From Plectosphaerella cucumerina (taxonomy: Eukaryota > Ascomycota > Sordariomycetes > Glomerellales > Plectosphaerellaceae), in the NCBI GenBank assembly GCA_020746995.1, contig JAGPXD010000003.1:5456001-5520000 (forward strand): a DNA stretch of 64,000 bases. Direction: 5' to 3'. The notes below the pieces were generated by a model. That model was given only the letters and a program-made list of their open reading frames with translations. It was not told the origin of the DNA and made no database searches. Shown piece by piece: positions 20,258 through 31,820 of this stretch. Position numbers and translations under genes: made by a program. How positions within the stretch are numbered: position 1 is the stretch's first letter; each line of letters opens with the position of its first letter.

Positions 20258-22009
20258 ATGGTTGCTTTCTTCAAAAAGTCCATCATCGCCGCCGGCGCTG
20301 AAGGCGTCCACGGCAAGGATGCCCTGCTAGACAATGACGATCTCCGGCCCTTGAAACTCGCAGACAGGTACAAGACGTTCAACATTACTTATCCTCCCAA
20401 GCTGACCCTGGCAGGACATGGACGCGATGGACGTATTCCATCTTCTGGTTCTCGGCCACCGCAACAGTGTCCAACTGGTACGCCGCCGCCGCAGCCCAGG
20501 CCCTGGGCCTCAGCATGTGGGAGTCCCTGGCCTGCGCCTTCGGTGGCCAAGCCCTCATCGCCGCCATCATCACCCTCAACGGCCGACCCGGAGCGACCTA
20601 CCACATCGGCTTCCCCGTCGTCTGCCGCATGGCCTTTGGCGTATACGGCGCATGGTGGCCGACCTTCAACCGCGCCGTCATGGCAATCGTCTGGAACGGC
20701 GTCAACATGGTCCAGGGCGGCCAGTGCATCTACGTCATGCTCCACGCCATCATCCCCGGCATCGCTCGCATTCCCAATACCATGGGTGAGGGATCTGCCC
20801 TTACAACGGCTGGCATGATCGGCTTCGTCATCTTCTGGCTCATCACCTGCGCTTTTCTCGTCATCCCTGTGCCTAAGATGCGCGGCCTCGTCTACGCCAA
20901 GCTTGCCGTCTTCGCCATCTCCTCCGTCGCCATGCTGGCCTGGACGGCAACCAAGGCAGGCGGCCTTGGCCCGGTGGTCAGACAGCCCGGTACGGCTGTG
21001 GGCGCCGAGCGGTCCTGGCTGATCGTCAAGTTCTTCATGCTCGGCGCTGCGAATTGCGCCACATTCGCAAGCAACGCGGCCGACTTCCAGCGGTACGCGC
21101 AGCACAAGTCGGACGTGCTGATCGGCAACCTCTTCGGCTTCCCTGTTGCAAACCTCATCGTCGGCATCTTCGGTAACCTCGTGGCCGCCTGCAGCCAGCG
21201 CATCTTTGGCGAGCTCGTCTGGAACCCGGTCAACTTCCTCGACATGCTCCAGACGGCCGACTACACGCCGGCGAACCGCGCCGGGTGCTTCTTCATCGCC
21301 GCGTGCTTTGCGTACTGCTGCATGTTCAGCTCCATCTTTGAGAACTCTCTCCCGGCCGGCAACGACATTGCTGCGCTGTTCCCCAAGTATCTCACCGTGA
21401 GGAGGGGCTTCTTCGTCTGTGCTGTCATCTCGTTCGCCATCAACCCATGGTTCCTGCTGGTAAGTTCTTTTCAGCAGCTTGTTCTCCGCCGTGGTACTGA
21501 CCATGACACAGGGGTCCGCAAGCGTCTTCGTCTCGTTCTTGGCATCGTACCAGATCTTCCTGTCCGCCATCACGGGTGTCCTGCTCGTCAACTACTACAT
21601 CATCGCTCGCGGCCACATCAACATCCCCGACTGCTTCACCTCGTCAGCATCTGGCGCCTACTATTACACTCACGGATGGAATCTGCGGGCGTACGGTGCT
21701 TACGTTGTCGGAATCATCCCCAACTTCTACGGCTTCCTCAACAACATGGGCGTCAAGGCGCCGATTGGAGTCACGCGATTCTACTTCTTCGCGTACTGGG
21801 TCGGACTCGCGCTTTCCGGGCTGACGTTCTGGGTCTCCTGCAAGCAGTGGCCGCCTGCGGTCATGGAGCACGGTTGGAAGGAACCCAGGGACTATGTGAG
21901 GCCCGAGGAGGACGAGGCCAACGGCGTCATCGAGGCTGTCAATATGCCGGGTGAGGCGATCGAGACCGCGTCGGGCTCAGAGAAGCACAAGGGTGTTTCG
22001 ATTGTTTGA
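20258..22009 (+). CDS. NCS1-family nucleobase/nucleoside-type permease
   Basis: Three exons, 20258-20367, 20415-21459 and 21512-22009, introns of 47 and 52 nt; 550 aa. A polar head with 'NDDLRPLKLADRTWTRW' is followed by about 12 transmembrane helices. NCS1 signatures include 'SATATVSNWYAAAAAQALG' (TM1), 'LNGRPGATYHIGFPV', 'GAWWPTFNRAVMAIVWNG' and 'GGQCIYVML', and the ends are cytosolic and charged. Fungal NCS1 members import uracil, allantoin, uridine, thiamine or nicotinamide riboside by proton symport at the plasma membrane. The sequence looks closest to the Fur branch, but the substrate cannot be read off. It is divergent from the dioxygenase gene with shared CGG boxes. Confidence 0.92.
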
Positions 22010-22463
22010 TTTGACGGCCTGGTATTGCTTTGAATGTGGCGCGAGCGAATTAGAAGTTTTACGGTTGAATGCGACGATTGATGAATGCTTGCTTTCCTCT
22101 CGGCTGGCGTTGAAGGAGAGAGGCCTCGTCGACGACATTCGGTTCCTTGCCATCATGAACGCGCTAGTCCATATTGGGCGGTTCTCGAGATTTCTCATCG
22201 CCTCCTGCTTAGCCAATCACCTTTCTCGCCTCACTCGCCGGCAAGAGTCACGACCAGGACGCCGAACATCTGAGCCGGGCTTCATTTGGCCTCAACATCA
22301 ATCCTTCCATCCTCTGACTATTAAATCTTGCCGACCTGGTGTCGAAACTACTCTCAGGCCCAGAGAATTTACAGCCCCAAGTCATGCCGAGCCCCCAATT
22401 ACTCCCTTGAATCTGGCCGAGTACGAATACATCATCAACACGGGATCTCACTCACCCTCACCA
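22010..22463. other. Intergenic
   Basis: 3' region of the permease and promoter of the peptidyl-tRNA hydrolase. An open frame runs through much of it into the next gene, but has no coding character before ATG 22464. Confidence 0.6.
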
Positions 22464-23132
22464 ATGGCTCACCCTCGCGTACTCATTCTCAGCCTGGGCA
22501 ACCCAGCGCCCTACCTCAACACCCTCCACTCAGCCGGCCACCACGCCCTCGCCGCGTTGCAACCCCTCCTCGGCCCCTCCCAGACCCCCTTCACCTCACA
22601 CCGGATCGAGTCAAAAGCCACCCTCGCCTCCTTTGGCCCGCGCTATGTCCTCTACCAGTCGCCCTCGATCATGAACGTCTCCGGTCGCTGGGTCCAGCGG
22701 GCCTACCGCGATCTCGCCGCATCAATGGCCCAGGAGGCAGAAGCGCTCGGCCTGCCCCCGCCACCGCTGCACCTCCTCCTCGTCCACGATGACCTCGAGG
22801 AGGAGCTCGGCGTCGTCAAGGTGCGCAAGTGGACCAGCAGCCATCGTGGGCACAATGGCGTCAAGAGCGTCAACGCGTCCTTGAAGCCTGCGGCTACTGG
22901 GGCACGCTTTGCGAGGATATCTATCGGCATTGGGCGGCCGAAAGACCGTGAGCGGGAGTCTGTGTCAGACTACGTGCTGCGCGACATGACGCGGCATCAG
23001 CAGACGACGTTGAAGGAGACGGCGGGTCTCGGAGTCCTCAGATGCCTGGAGGAGTGGCTGGCGCAGGACTCCGGCGCAAAGAACGCCGCTGCAAAAGACG
23101 CCACCGTAAAGGAGGCCAGCGCAAAAGCATGA
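22464..23132 (+). CDS. PTH1: Peptidyl-tRNA hydrolase (Pth1/bacterial type)
   Basis: A 222-aa intronless protein starting MAHPRVLILSLGNP. Family landmarks: the N-terminal 'SLGNPAPYLNTLHSAGHHAL' containing the Asn and catalytic His region, 'SPSIMNVSGRWV', 'LLVHDDLEEELG' with the Asp, and 'SSHRGHNGVKS' with the substrate-binding Asn. These enzymes release peptides from prematurely dropped peptidyl-tRNA and in fungi serve mitochondria or cytosol. A lysine/alanine-rich tail ('KNAAAKDATVKEASAKA') is an extension beyond the usual domain. The long open frame upstream of this ATG is not counted. It converges on ELP3 with only 85 bp between stop codons. Confidence 0.88.
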   Translation: MAHPRVLILSLGNPAPYLNTLHSAGHHALAALQPLLGPSQTPFTSHRIESKATLASFGPRYVLYQSPSIMNVSGRWVQRAYRDLAASMAQEAEALGLPPPPLHLLLVHDDLEEELGVVKVRKWTSSHRGHNGVKSVNASLKPAATGARFARISIGIGRPKDRERESVSDYVLRDMTRHQQTTLKETAGLGVLRCLEEWLAQDSGAKNAAAKDATVKEASAKA

Positions 23133-23217
23133 GGTTCCCTCGAACTCCCAGCATCACCTTGTACACCCACTGTAAATCACCCATCATAGCATCACAGCCT
23201 TGTCATTAATCTCATCA

Positions 23218-25013
23218 TCATGCTGCCGGCGACGGCGCCCCCCTCTCCTGTGCCCTCCCATCCAGCCACTTGCTCATGTACGGCCCGTCCAGCCAGTAAC
23301 CCAGCTTGGCGTAGTAGCTGCGCACGCCGACGCCCGAGATGACACTGATCTTGTCGCTGCCGTGTTCGTCGCGCGCAATGCGCTCCGCCTCCTCCATCAG
23401 CAGCGTGCCGAAGCCCTGGTGCTGGAACTTCTTGGGGTCGCGCGCGTGTACTGGCACCGCCGTGCCGTACACGTGCAGCTCGCGGACCAGACTCGTCGGC
23501 TGGCCCACGAGTTCCTCGCGGAATGTGTACTTCTCGCTGCACTTGCGCAGCCGCAGCAGCGCCACGAGGATGTCCTGCTTCGGATCCTCGTAGGCCAGGA
23601 ATGTCTCCCAGCCACCGTTGGCTGTGTAGTCGCGCCGCACGAGCTCGATCTGGTTGGGCTTGATCTTGTTCTTGACCTCGTTGACGCCGACCTCGCGCGT
23701 GCGCACGTCGCGACAAGTAGTGCCAAAGTCCTTCATCCGTGCAAGCGCCAACTCGCGAAGGTTGCCATTCTCCACGCCTGATGTCACCAGAGGCATGGGG
23801 ATGTCGCGCTGCACGCGGTAGATACGCGTCCACGGCGGGATGAGGGCCAGGATCCGTGCCACCAGGTCGATTAGTCCGTTGGGCGTGTAGTTCTGGTACC
23901 GTCCCGTCCGCCAGAGCTCGTACAGACCTGTGCCGCGGATGACGAGTGTCGGGTAGATCTTGAGGCCGTCTGTCCGGAAGGCCGGGCTCTCAAAGTACTC
24001 CCGGAACTGATCCAGATCTCTCTCCATACCCACGTTGGGCAGGTCAGGCATCATGTGGCTGACGACCTTGTAGCCGGCGTCCTTGGACAGGCAGAAGGTC
24101 TCGGCGACGGCTGCCACCGTGTGTCCTCTGTTCGTGTCGCGGGCCACATCCTCGTATAGTGACTGCACGCCGACCTCTAGTCTCGTGCAGCCATACCGCA
24201 GCATGTCGGACAGATGCGGCTGCAGGCAGTAGTCGGGTCTCGTTTCGATCGTGATTCCGACGCATTTGACGTTGCTCATCTCTCCCGCCACCACCGCCTC
24301 GTCGACGCTTGATGTCTGATATCCGCTGAGCGCATTGTGCAGTTGCGCAATGAACTCCTCTCTGTACGACTCGGCCAGTGACATGAAGGTGCCTCCCATG
24401 ATGATGTATTCCACCTTGTCGACCGAGTGGCCCATAGACTTCAGCTGGTCCACGCGACCACGGGCTTGCTCGAAAGGGTCGTACCGTGCGCGGATGGCAC
24501 GCATTGATGTCGGCTCGTACCCTGTATAGGACTGCGTGCTGTATTCGAAGTCGGAGTCGGGCCCCCCGGGGCAGTAGACGCAAATGTTGCCGGTGTATGC
24601 GATGTGAGGACACCGGTGGGGCTTGCACATGACGGCAACGACAGCGATACCAGAGGAAGTCCCTGGGGAAGTTAGCATGATCATCAATGTTTCATCGGGA
24701 GGCATCTGCACTGACGAATGGGCTTCGTGACGAGTCTTGGCATGATGTATTTCTTGTAGTGTTCGGGAACAGCAGCCATGATAGCAGTCAACGGCGGAAG
24801 GTTCTTGAGCTTGTGCTTTCTTGATAGCGTATTCCGTAGTGTGTTCAGGTTGAGGACGGCTGGCGGGTTCTTGGGGTCCTTGGCTGCCTCGTGGTCCTCG
24901 ATGAGGGCGTTGGCCACCTCGGCGCAGCATCGCAGGAATCGCTCGTTCTCGGGGGCGAGGGTGTCGGCCTTCGCCTTGGGCCGCTGGGTGAGGGTGACCG
25001 TAGCGGTGGCCAT
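23218..25013 (-). CDS. ELP3: Elongator complex catalytic subunit ELP3
   Basis: Two exons, 25013-24716 and 24662-23218, 53-nt intron; 580 aa, near the usual 550-ish. The radical SAM domain carries the cluster ligands C-x9-C-x2-C in 'CPHIAYTGNICVYCPGG', with 'TIETRPDYC' and 'RLEVGVQSLYEDV' following. A C-terminal GNAT acetyltransferase domain has the acetyl-CoA loop 'HQGFGTLLMEEAERIA' and 'ISGVGVRSYYAKLGY'. ELP3 builds the cm5/mcm5 modification on wobble uridine 34 of tRNAs as part of Elongator. It is divergent from the succinyl-CoA ligase gene. Longer upstream open frames are not part of it: MATATVTLTQRPKAK is the conserved-looking start. Confidence 0.97.
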
Positions 25014-25950
25014 GATGGTTGTCGAAATAGCTTAATCGAAGGCTCTGGTGGATTGCGCGCTCTTGCGCTGGGAGTTCCCGTCGACGCGGGGGTTGCTGGT
25101 GATGTTGAAGTTGAAGTTTCCAGGTGCTTATCTTATCAGGTCTTGTCATTAATTTTGGAGGGGCAGACGGCAGTTGGGTTATGGGCGTTGTCACGTGGGG
25201 ACGGGACTTGGCAACAGCTCCGGCCTGTCAGAACAGAGGTGATGATAGTGGAGGATTGAGGATGCTGCCAGCAAAGAGTTGAAGATGGAATCGTTTGATT
25301 CTTGATCCAGGTCGCTCGCTCAGGATACACACACATGAATAACCTCGAGCAATTGAAAGAGGATGGAGGCTAAAGGCTGTTATGCAGCTTCATGTCGTAC
25401 CTAATGAGACTCACTTTTTCAGTGTTGGCGGTATCTTTCTCACCATCATGTCGTACAGCCGAGCAAATGCATTATGGACGCCCAGCTCTGTGATATCGTG
25501 AGCTTCAATTCGAACTCGGACTCTTAAGAAGACACGGAAAAGCATCCATCAGGTTGCCAGTTCCTATCTCCGAGACTCTCGGCGCAATCGGGACCGTGCT
25601 CCGAGGTCCTCTGCGGGTTTTCCCGGCGTCGCCAACGCTCGGGCGCGAAACGGGCACAGGTGAGAATACACGCGCGCTGATTGGCCAGCCACTGCTTCTC
25701 TCGGCTCAACTCCAAGTTTTGAAGGTGTCTTTCTCATTGGCCTTTGCCCGGCGAGACTGACGTGCATCCATCGAAAGCTCTCCTCTGCGCTCGAACATCC
25801 GTATCACTTTCGCGCGAATACCAAATCTCCCCTCCACCTCCCCCCCTCGAAATCCGAATCCCTTGCTCTCGAAGCGCCGCGCAGCTCCTCCAGAAGCCGC
25901 GTACACTCTCTCCTTCCCGACCTCCCCGACATCTTCCACAAACAACCACA
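25014..25950. other. Divergent promoter of ELP3 and succinyl-CoA ligase genes
   Basis: 937 bp without a supported gene. It holds the two inverted CCAAT boxes listed separately and a C-rich tract (about 25825-25855) upstream of the ligase ATG. Confidence 0.6.
25680..25740 (-). promoter_or_regulatory. Two inverted CCAAT boxes upstream of succinyl-CoA ligase
   Basis: ATTGG occurs at 25680-25684 and 25736-25740, 210-270 bp before the ATG. CCAAT boxes bound by the HAP complex commonly control respiratory and TCA genes in fungi. Five-base words occur by chance, so this is tentative. Confidence 0.35.
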
Positions 25951-27251
25951 ATGCAGGCCATCAGGAGACAGCTGCGGCCGTCCAGCAAGACGCTGCACCA
26001 GGCCGCTCGCGCCTACAGCGCCTCGACCGCCGGTCCCTACCAGCAGACCCTCGACAACCTCCGCATCAACTCGGAGACCAAGGTCATCTTCCAGGGCTTC
26101 ACCGGCAAGCAGGGAACGTGAGTGCCACTGGCCCCCTGAATGCGCGGAGCTTCGCAACTCCGGCAGTTGCGATAGATATCACAACAACATGGAGCTTCCG
26201 ATAGCTGACTGTTACATTGCAGTTTCCACGCGCAGCAGGCTATCGAGTACGGTACGAATATCTAAATCACATCCAAAGCTCCTTGCTCAGGGAGCTACTG
26301 TTGGTCTGGACTCGGACTGACTTTTCTCCCCGACAGGCACCAAGGTCGTCGGTGGCACGAATCCCAAGAAGGCTGGCCAGGAGCACCTCGGTCTCCCCGT
26401 CTTCGCCAACGTCTCTGACGCCGTCAAGGAGACTGGCGCCACCGCCACTGCCCTCTTCGTCCCGTGAGCACATCCAAGAAACACCCATTGCCTCGGCGCC
26501 AGCTAACCCGCCAGTCCCCCTCTGGCTGCCGCCGGTATCGAGGAGGCCCTGAACGCCGAGATCCCCCTCGTCGTCTGCATCACTGAGGGTATCCCCCAGC
26601 ACGGTATGTCTCCCCCTCCACCCCCGTCTTTTGCCGACACCCCCTAACCCCTATTCTCCAGACATGGTCCGCATCACCAACATGCTCAAGACCCAGTCCA
26701 AGACCCGCCTCGTCGGCCCCAACTGCCCCGGCATCATCGCCCCCGGCCAGTGCAAGATCGGCATCATGCCCGGCTTCATCCACAAGCGCGGCCGCATCGG
26801 CATCGTCTCCCGCTCCGGCACCCTCACCTACGAGGCCGTCAACCAGACCACCCAGGCCGGTCTCGGCCAGTCCCTCGTCGTCGGTATCGGTGGTGACCCC
26901 TTCAGCGGCACCAACTTCATCGACTGCCTGAACGTCTTCCTCAAGGATGAGGAGACGGACGGAATCATCATGATCGGCGAGATCGGCGGTTCCGCCGAGG
27001 AGGACGCCGCCGACTTCCTCCGCGCCAACAACACCGTCAACGGCGGCAAGCCCGTCGTCTCCTTCATCGCCGGTATCTCCGCGCCCCCCGGCCGTCGCAT
27101 GGGCCACGCCGGTGCCATCGTCTCCGGCGGCAAGGGCGGCGCCGACTCCAAGATCTCCGCCCTCGAGGCCGCCGGCGTCATCGTCGAGCGCTCCCCCGCC
27201 GGCCTCGGCAAGGCCCTGTACGACGAGTTCGTCCGCCGCGACCTTCTGTAA
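25951..27251 (+). CDS. LSC1: Succinyl-CoA ligase alpha subunit, mitochondrial
   Basis: Five exons: 25951-26117, 26223-26251 (29-nt microexon), 26337-26463, 26515-26603 and 26662-27251; 333 aa. The basic presequence 'MQAIRRQLRPSSKTLHQAAR' targets mitochondria. The CoA-binding domain shows '[22 protein letters not shown]' and 'GGTNPKKAGQEHLGLPVF'; the ligase domain shows 'LVGPNCPGIIAPGQCKIGIM' and the phosphohistidine in 'GRRMGHAGAI' (about His286). The enzyme interconverts succinyl-CoA and succinate with nucleotide phosphorylation in the TCA cycle, together with a beta subunit encoded elsewhere. The microexon encodes 'FHAQQAIEY' and is easily missed. Frame closes exactly across all four introns. 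Confidence 0.97.
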
Positions 27252-27856
27252 ATTTGACATACCACCTCCGCTTGTAATCCAAACAGAGAACCCACGAGGG
27301 CGCCGTGTCCGCCCCTGTCGAATTCCTCCCCAAGAGACACACAACATGTACGAAGATGAGAATCCGCGGTTTTTGCGCGTGCGCGGCATTGGGCGGGCAG
27401 GGTCCGGCTTTTTCTTATCCACAAACTGATAGACTGGTATGGGGGCGGTGGACGGGCAGGGCGAGGCTGCCGCGCGCGGCAGAACAAACTAGTGCCCATG
27501 ACGAGGCCGTGCATAATAGCCCCGCGGGTCTGTCTGTAGCTGGAATTCCATCTGTATTCTTGCCGTTGCCCCTTGTTGCCGAAAAGCATCACGTTGAAGC
27601 TGGTGGAACCTTGCGTATTGGTTCCAATGAGCATTGCTGGCTAAATCTCTGCTGGGGATTCCAAAGTCAACACTCCTAAACGCCTGCTAAGCCACACTGC
27701 GGCGGACTAAGAGAGGAGCTCCGCAGTCTGCCCGTAGAGCTTCCCTTCCATGCAAAGACTGCCATTCTCGAAAGGCCCGAAATGAGGCCCACAGACCAAC
27801 TCCATGTATGCATCCCGATCCGGGTCAGTCATCCATCATGACGGCGTGTTCAGGGG
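27252..27856. other. Intergenic between convergent genes
   Basis: 3' regions of the ligase and of the E2 gene. A 280-codon minus-strand frame entering the ligase gene from here is its antisense shadow. No other feature seen. Confidence 0.6.
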
Positions 27857-28679
27857 CTAGTGCTCGCCAAGCAGTCTGGCGGTGATATCGCCCATGTATG
27901 CCTCCTCCAGCTCATAGTCCTCCCCGTCGTTGGTCTCGATTCCCACGTACTTAAACGCATCGACGACGGCCTCGACGGGGAAGCCCATACTCGTGAAGCG
28001 ACCGACAAGGTCTCGATGGTATCCCTGGTACCTGCATAGCGTCAGCCCATGTCCGCAAGCCAGGCGCCGTGCACACATACTTGGCATCTTCGGAAATTTG
28101 CGAGTCTGCTTCCTTCTCTTTCTTGTATCGCTGGAGATCGAGCTTCGGGTTGCGCGGCGCGCCCGCGTGGTAGATGGCCCACTCGTGTGCCTTTTGGGTG
28201 AAATCCTCCGGGCGTTCGAGCATCATCTTGGCGACCTCGGCATCTTGGGGATCGGATGGGTTCGGGAACTCGAGGAGCATTCGCAGGGAGAGTAGGGCTG
28301 TCTTGACCGTCTGAACCGGTGACCAGCCGCTGCCGAGGGTGTCGAGGCAGATGGCGCCCTGGGAGAGGAGGACGCACGTCAGTTTTCGTTCAAGGAAGGG
28401 AAAGATCGGGGATCATACGGTCTGGCTGCTAATATTGGGATGCCAGATCTTGGTTTCGAAGCGCATCACAGGCGACTTGAAGGGGTAGTTGTCGGGGATG
28501 ACGATGTCGACCTGATACTTGCCGCCGAAGTAGGGAGAGTCTGGGGGTCCCGGGATGCTGCCCTTGAGATGGAGGAGGTTGTTTTCGTTGATCGGCTCGG
28601 CGTAGACACCGGAATTGTCCTTATCCGCCTGGATGTCCGCGAGCTCCTTGATAATACGTCGCTCCCGTGGGGTCGACAT
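27857..28679 (-). CDS. UBC1: Ubiquitin-conjugating enzyme E2 with C-terminal UBA domain (UBC1/E2-25K)
   Basis: Three exons, 28679-28419, 28358-28081 and 28031-27857, introns of 60 and 49 nt; 237 aa. The UBC fold starts 'RERRIIKELADIQADKDNSG', contains 'WHPNISSQTGAICLD' with the HPN motif and catalytic Cys91, then 'LGSGWSPVQTVKTALLSLRM'. The C-terminus 'VGRFTSMGFPVEAVVDAF' is a UBA domain that binds ubiquitin, as in yeast Ubc1 and mammalian UBE2K, which extend K48 chains for proteasomal degradation. It is divergent from RPT2, a proteasome ATPase, with 644 bp between start codons, so the two may be co-expressed. Confidence 0.95.
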
Positions 28680-29323
28680 GTTGAGCTATGTCGTGGGTGC
28701 TACGGTTGGATGACGCTTGTCGTCACTTGGGAGGGTCAAACGGTGATCGAGATGTATATCGGAAGGAACGGTAAACCCTCGTGTTGAACTCAAGAGCCGG
28801 CTTGCAAGGTATGCGAATCGAAAAGTGTGTTTTGACTCAACCTCTAGAAGGCGAGCTTCGTGCCCAGGTGCATCGTGAAACACGGCGTCAAGAGGTGGAG
28901 CGACCTGGTTGTCCCGTCTGCTCTGCCCCGCGGAGGGCATGTCCATGCCCAATGACATAGATGGCGGCAGAATCGTGTGGAGGTCACAAACGGCAGGCGG
29001 TCTGCTCCACGTGACCTCCGTTTTGAGCCTAGCGCGACCCGGCAACTGTCGCGTCGCCTGGCGCCTTGAGCTGAGCAAGGGAAGGAAGGAGGTCCAAGCA
29101 GCTACGGGTGCTGACCAAATCCGCTGCACCCTGTAGCCTCGCCTTGTTCGTTGCGTTTCCATCCATCAACATTGACCACATCATCACCATCACCAAGAAA
29201 CCCGAAGCGCAATTTCGCGCCACACCATCACCAGCCGCGGCCCTGCGACGAAATTATCCCCCGACTTCCTTGACCGACTCTTGCCATCGATTTTGAGAGC
29301 TCCCGGAGCTCCCCATCAGCACC
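28680..29323. other. Divergent promoter of UBC1 and RPT2 genes
   Basis: 644 bp between two ubiquitin-proteasome genes. I found no exact match to the yeast proteasome element GGTGGCAAA. No coding sequence supported. Confidence 0.6.
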
Positions 29324-30852
29324 ATGGTACGCAGGCCATTCCTCGGCGATAGCTATGTGCGGCGTCGCTAACTCTGGATGAACAGGGTCAGAACCAGTCT
29401 GGCATGGGCGGAGGTGAAGGCAGAGAGGACAAGGACAAGAAGGTGCGTCAGACAATCCCCGAACGCCGCATCCCCCTCCTAACCCCTTGACAGAAGGAGA
29501 AGCCCAAGTACGAGCCACCTCCTCGTCCTACCACCCGCATCGGCCGTAAGAAGAGAAAGCAGGCTGGTACGAGCGCCGCCGCCAAGCTTCCCACCGTCTA
29601 CCCCACGAGCCGATGCAAGCTGCGACTGCTGCGGATGCAACGAACACACGACCACCTCATCCTCGAAGAAGAATACGTCGAGAACCAGGAGCGCCTGCGG
29701 AAGGCCAAGGCGGCCAAGGAGGGACAGGCCACCGGCCCCGAGGGCGAGGACCGCCTCGCCGACGAGCGCGGCAGGGTCGATGACATGCGCGGAAGCCCCA
29801 TGGGCGTCGGAACCCTGGAAGAGATGATCGACGACGACCATGCCATCGTTTCTAGCACGACCGGTCCTGAGTACTACGTCAGCATCATGAGCTTCGTCGA
29901 CAAGGATCTCCTCGAGCCCGGCACCAGCGTGCTCCTCCACCATAAGAGCGTGTCCATCGTGGGCGTTTTGACAGACGACACCGACCCCCTCGTCAGCGTC
30001 ATGAAGCTCGACAAGGCCCCGACCGAGTCCTACGCCGATATTGGTGGTCTCGAAACCCAGATTCAGGAGGTGCGGGAGTCTGTCGAGCTGCCACTGCTGC
30101 ATCCCGAGCTATACGAGGAGATGGGTATCAAGCCTCCCAAGGGTGTCATTCTGTATGGCGCGCCCGGTACCGGAAAGACGCTTCTCGCCAAGGCCGTCGC
30201 CAACCAGACCTCTGCTACCTTCCTGCGCATTGTTGGCAGTGAGCTGATCCAGAAGTACCTTGGTGACGGTCCCCGTCTGGTGCGCCAGCTCTTCCAGGTA
30301 AGCTCCCTTCTACCGCGGTCACCGAACGGTTGCTAACATGCACAGGTCGCCGCCGAGAATGCCCCCTCTATCGTCTTCATCGACGAGATCGACGCCATCG
30401 GTACCAAGCGATACGACTCGACCTCCGGAGGTGAGCGCGAGATTCAGCGCACCATGCTGGAGCTCCTCAACCAGCTGGACGGTTTCGACGACCGCGGCGA
30501 CGTCAAGGTCATCATGGCCACCAACAAGATCGAGACTCTCGATCCCGCCCTCATCCGTCCCGGTCGTATCGACCGTAAGATCCTCTTCGAGAACCCCGAC
30601 CAGAACACGAAGCGCAAGATCTTCACCCTCCACACCTCCAAGATGTCGCTCAACGAGGATGTCGACCTAGAGGAATTCATCTCGCAGAAGGACGACCTGT
30701 CGGGTGCCGACATCAAGGCCATCTGTTCCGAGGCTGGTCTCATGGCCCTGCGCGAGCGCCGTATGCGCGTGCAGATGGCCGACTTCCGTGCCGCCAGGGA
30801 GAGGGTCCTGCGCACCAAGCAGGAGAGCGAGCCGGAGGGTCTGTACCTGTAG
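29324..30852 (+). CDS. RPT2: 26S proteasome regulatory ATPase subunit Rpt2
   Basis: Four exons, 29324-29326 (just ATG), 29386-29442, 29494-30297 and 30346-30852; 456 aa. Splicing directly after the ATG gives 'MGQNQSGMGGG', a glycine-2 N-myristoylation signal known for Rpt2. A coiled coil ('EEEYVENQERLRKAKAAKE') and an OB domain ('YYVSIMSFVDKDLLEPG') precede the AAA core: Walker A 'GAPGTGKT', Walker B 'SIVFIDEIDAIG', and the second region of homology ending 'RPGRIDRKILFENP'. The C-terminal 'LYL' is the HbYX tail that opens the 20S gate. It acts in the base of the 19S particle, unfolding ubiquitinated substrates. Assignment to Rpt2 rather than other Rpts rests on both ends. Confidence 0.97.
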
Positions 30853-31820
30853 TGTATGATGCGATGGGGTCGAACATAGAGGCAGGCAATAGATGTAATG
30901 CGCCGAATGGCGTGTTTCCGCTTCCAAGTTTGCGGTTGTGGTGTTACGAGCGTGGTGCATGGGCCTGTTCTCCCCCGTCAGGGTTGACAGCTTGACAGCG
31001 CAGAGATCGCTCCGGGGAGATCTCTTGGTGCAGTGCTCGGCAAGTGTCTTGCCGCCTTATTTCCTCAGCCAATGATGGTGTTCGCATGATACGTTAAGGG
31101 TGCAACAGTGCAATTGGAATCAGCGATATGCCTTGAGCAGCAGCTTGTTGGTCGCGCAACTTTCAAGGAATCCGTGATGTCGGCGTCGGAGGAGTGGCTG
31201 GCTTAGTCATCCAGACCTCACTTCCTGGCAGGCTCAGGCTGCCCGCTCAACCAAATATACTATGAGTGCCGCAGCCAAGGAAATGGATGAGCTCGGAAGA
31301 AATTACACCTGGGGGCAGATGATTTTACGAGTACTCGATTTCCAGCCTTTGAGTATTAGGTTCCGTGATAACATGGCTCGATGGTGCCAACTGCTTGGAA
31401 ATCGACAGGGCGGGAAACATGGTCAAATAGATTGGAACGAAACTGTTTGATAAAAAGATAAGCCAAGTTGCTTGGTCGTCGTCATTATGATCAATTTCAT
31501 TTACTTCCTGCATCAAGATTATCGGGAATCGGCAGAGACGCGGATCTCTGAGATACATTCAACATTTCATGGTCTCATCCATGCTGGGTGCCAATTTGTT
31601 GTGTCAGTGCCTGAAATCGTTGCCCGACTTCTTGACGAGCTGTTCAAGCTCCTGTAAAAGGTCCACACCTTACCAATCTTCAACTCCACAGAAGATGATT
31701 TCCACCCTTTGTTCATTTCTGGCAGCATGGTTGACTTCTGTGGGGTATTGGCTCAAGATCAGATGTTTGACTTGCTCGACTACAGCTACTATGCTGACAA
31801 TGAGATTTCTTAAGAACGAC
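30853..31820. other. Intergenic between convergent genes
   Basis: 968 bp between RPT2 and the SDR gene. Two 61-62-codon frames (31262-31450, 31472-31657) lack coding bias and are not called. Base composition is less GC-rich than in the genes. No repeat seen. Confidence 0.6.

Noticed and set aside
20389..21591. 400-codon frame antisense to the NCS1 permease
   Set aside because: Low-complexity charged text, a shadow of the permease exon.
26580..27422. 280-codon frame antisense to succinyl-CoA ligase
   Set aside because: Gly/Asp-rich shadow opposite strongly conserved exon 5.
31262..31657. Two short plus-strand frames between RPT2 and SDR genes
   Set aside because: Each is about 60 codons, with no motif or splice signals linking them.
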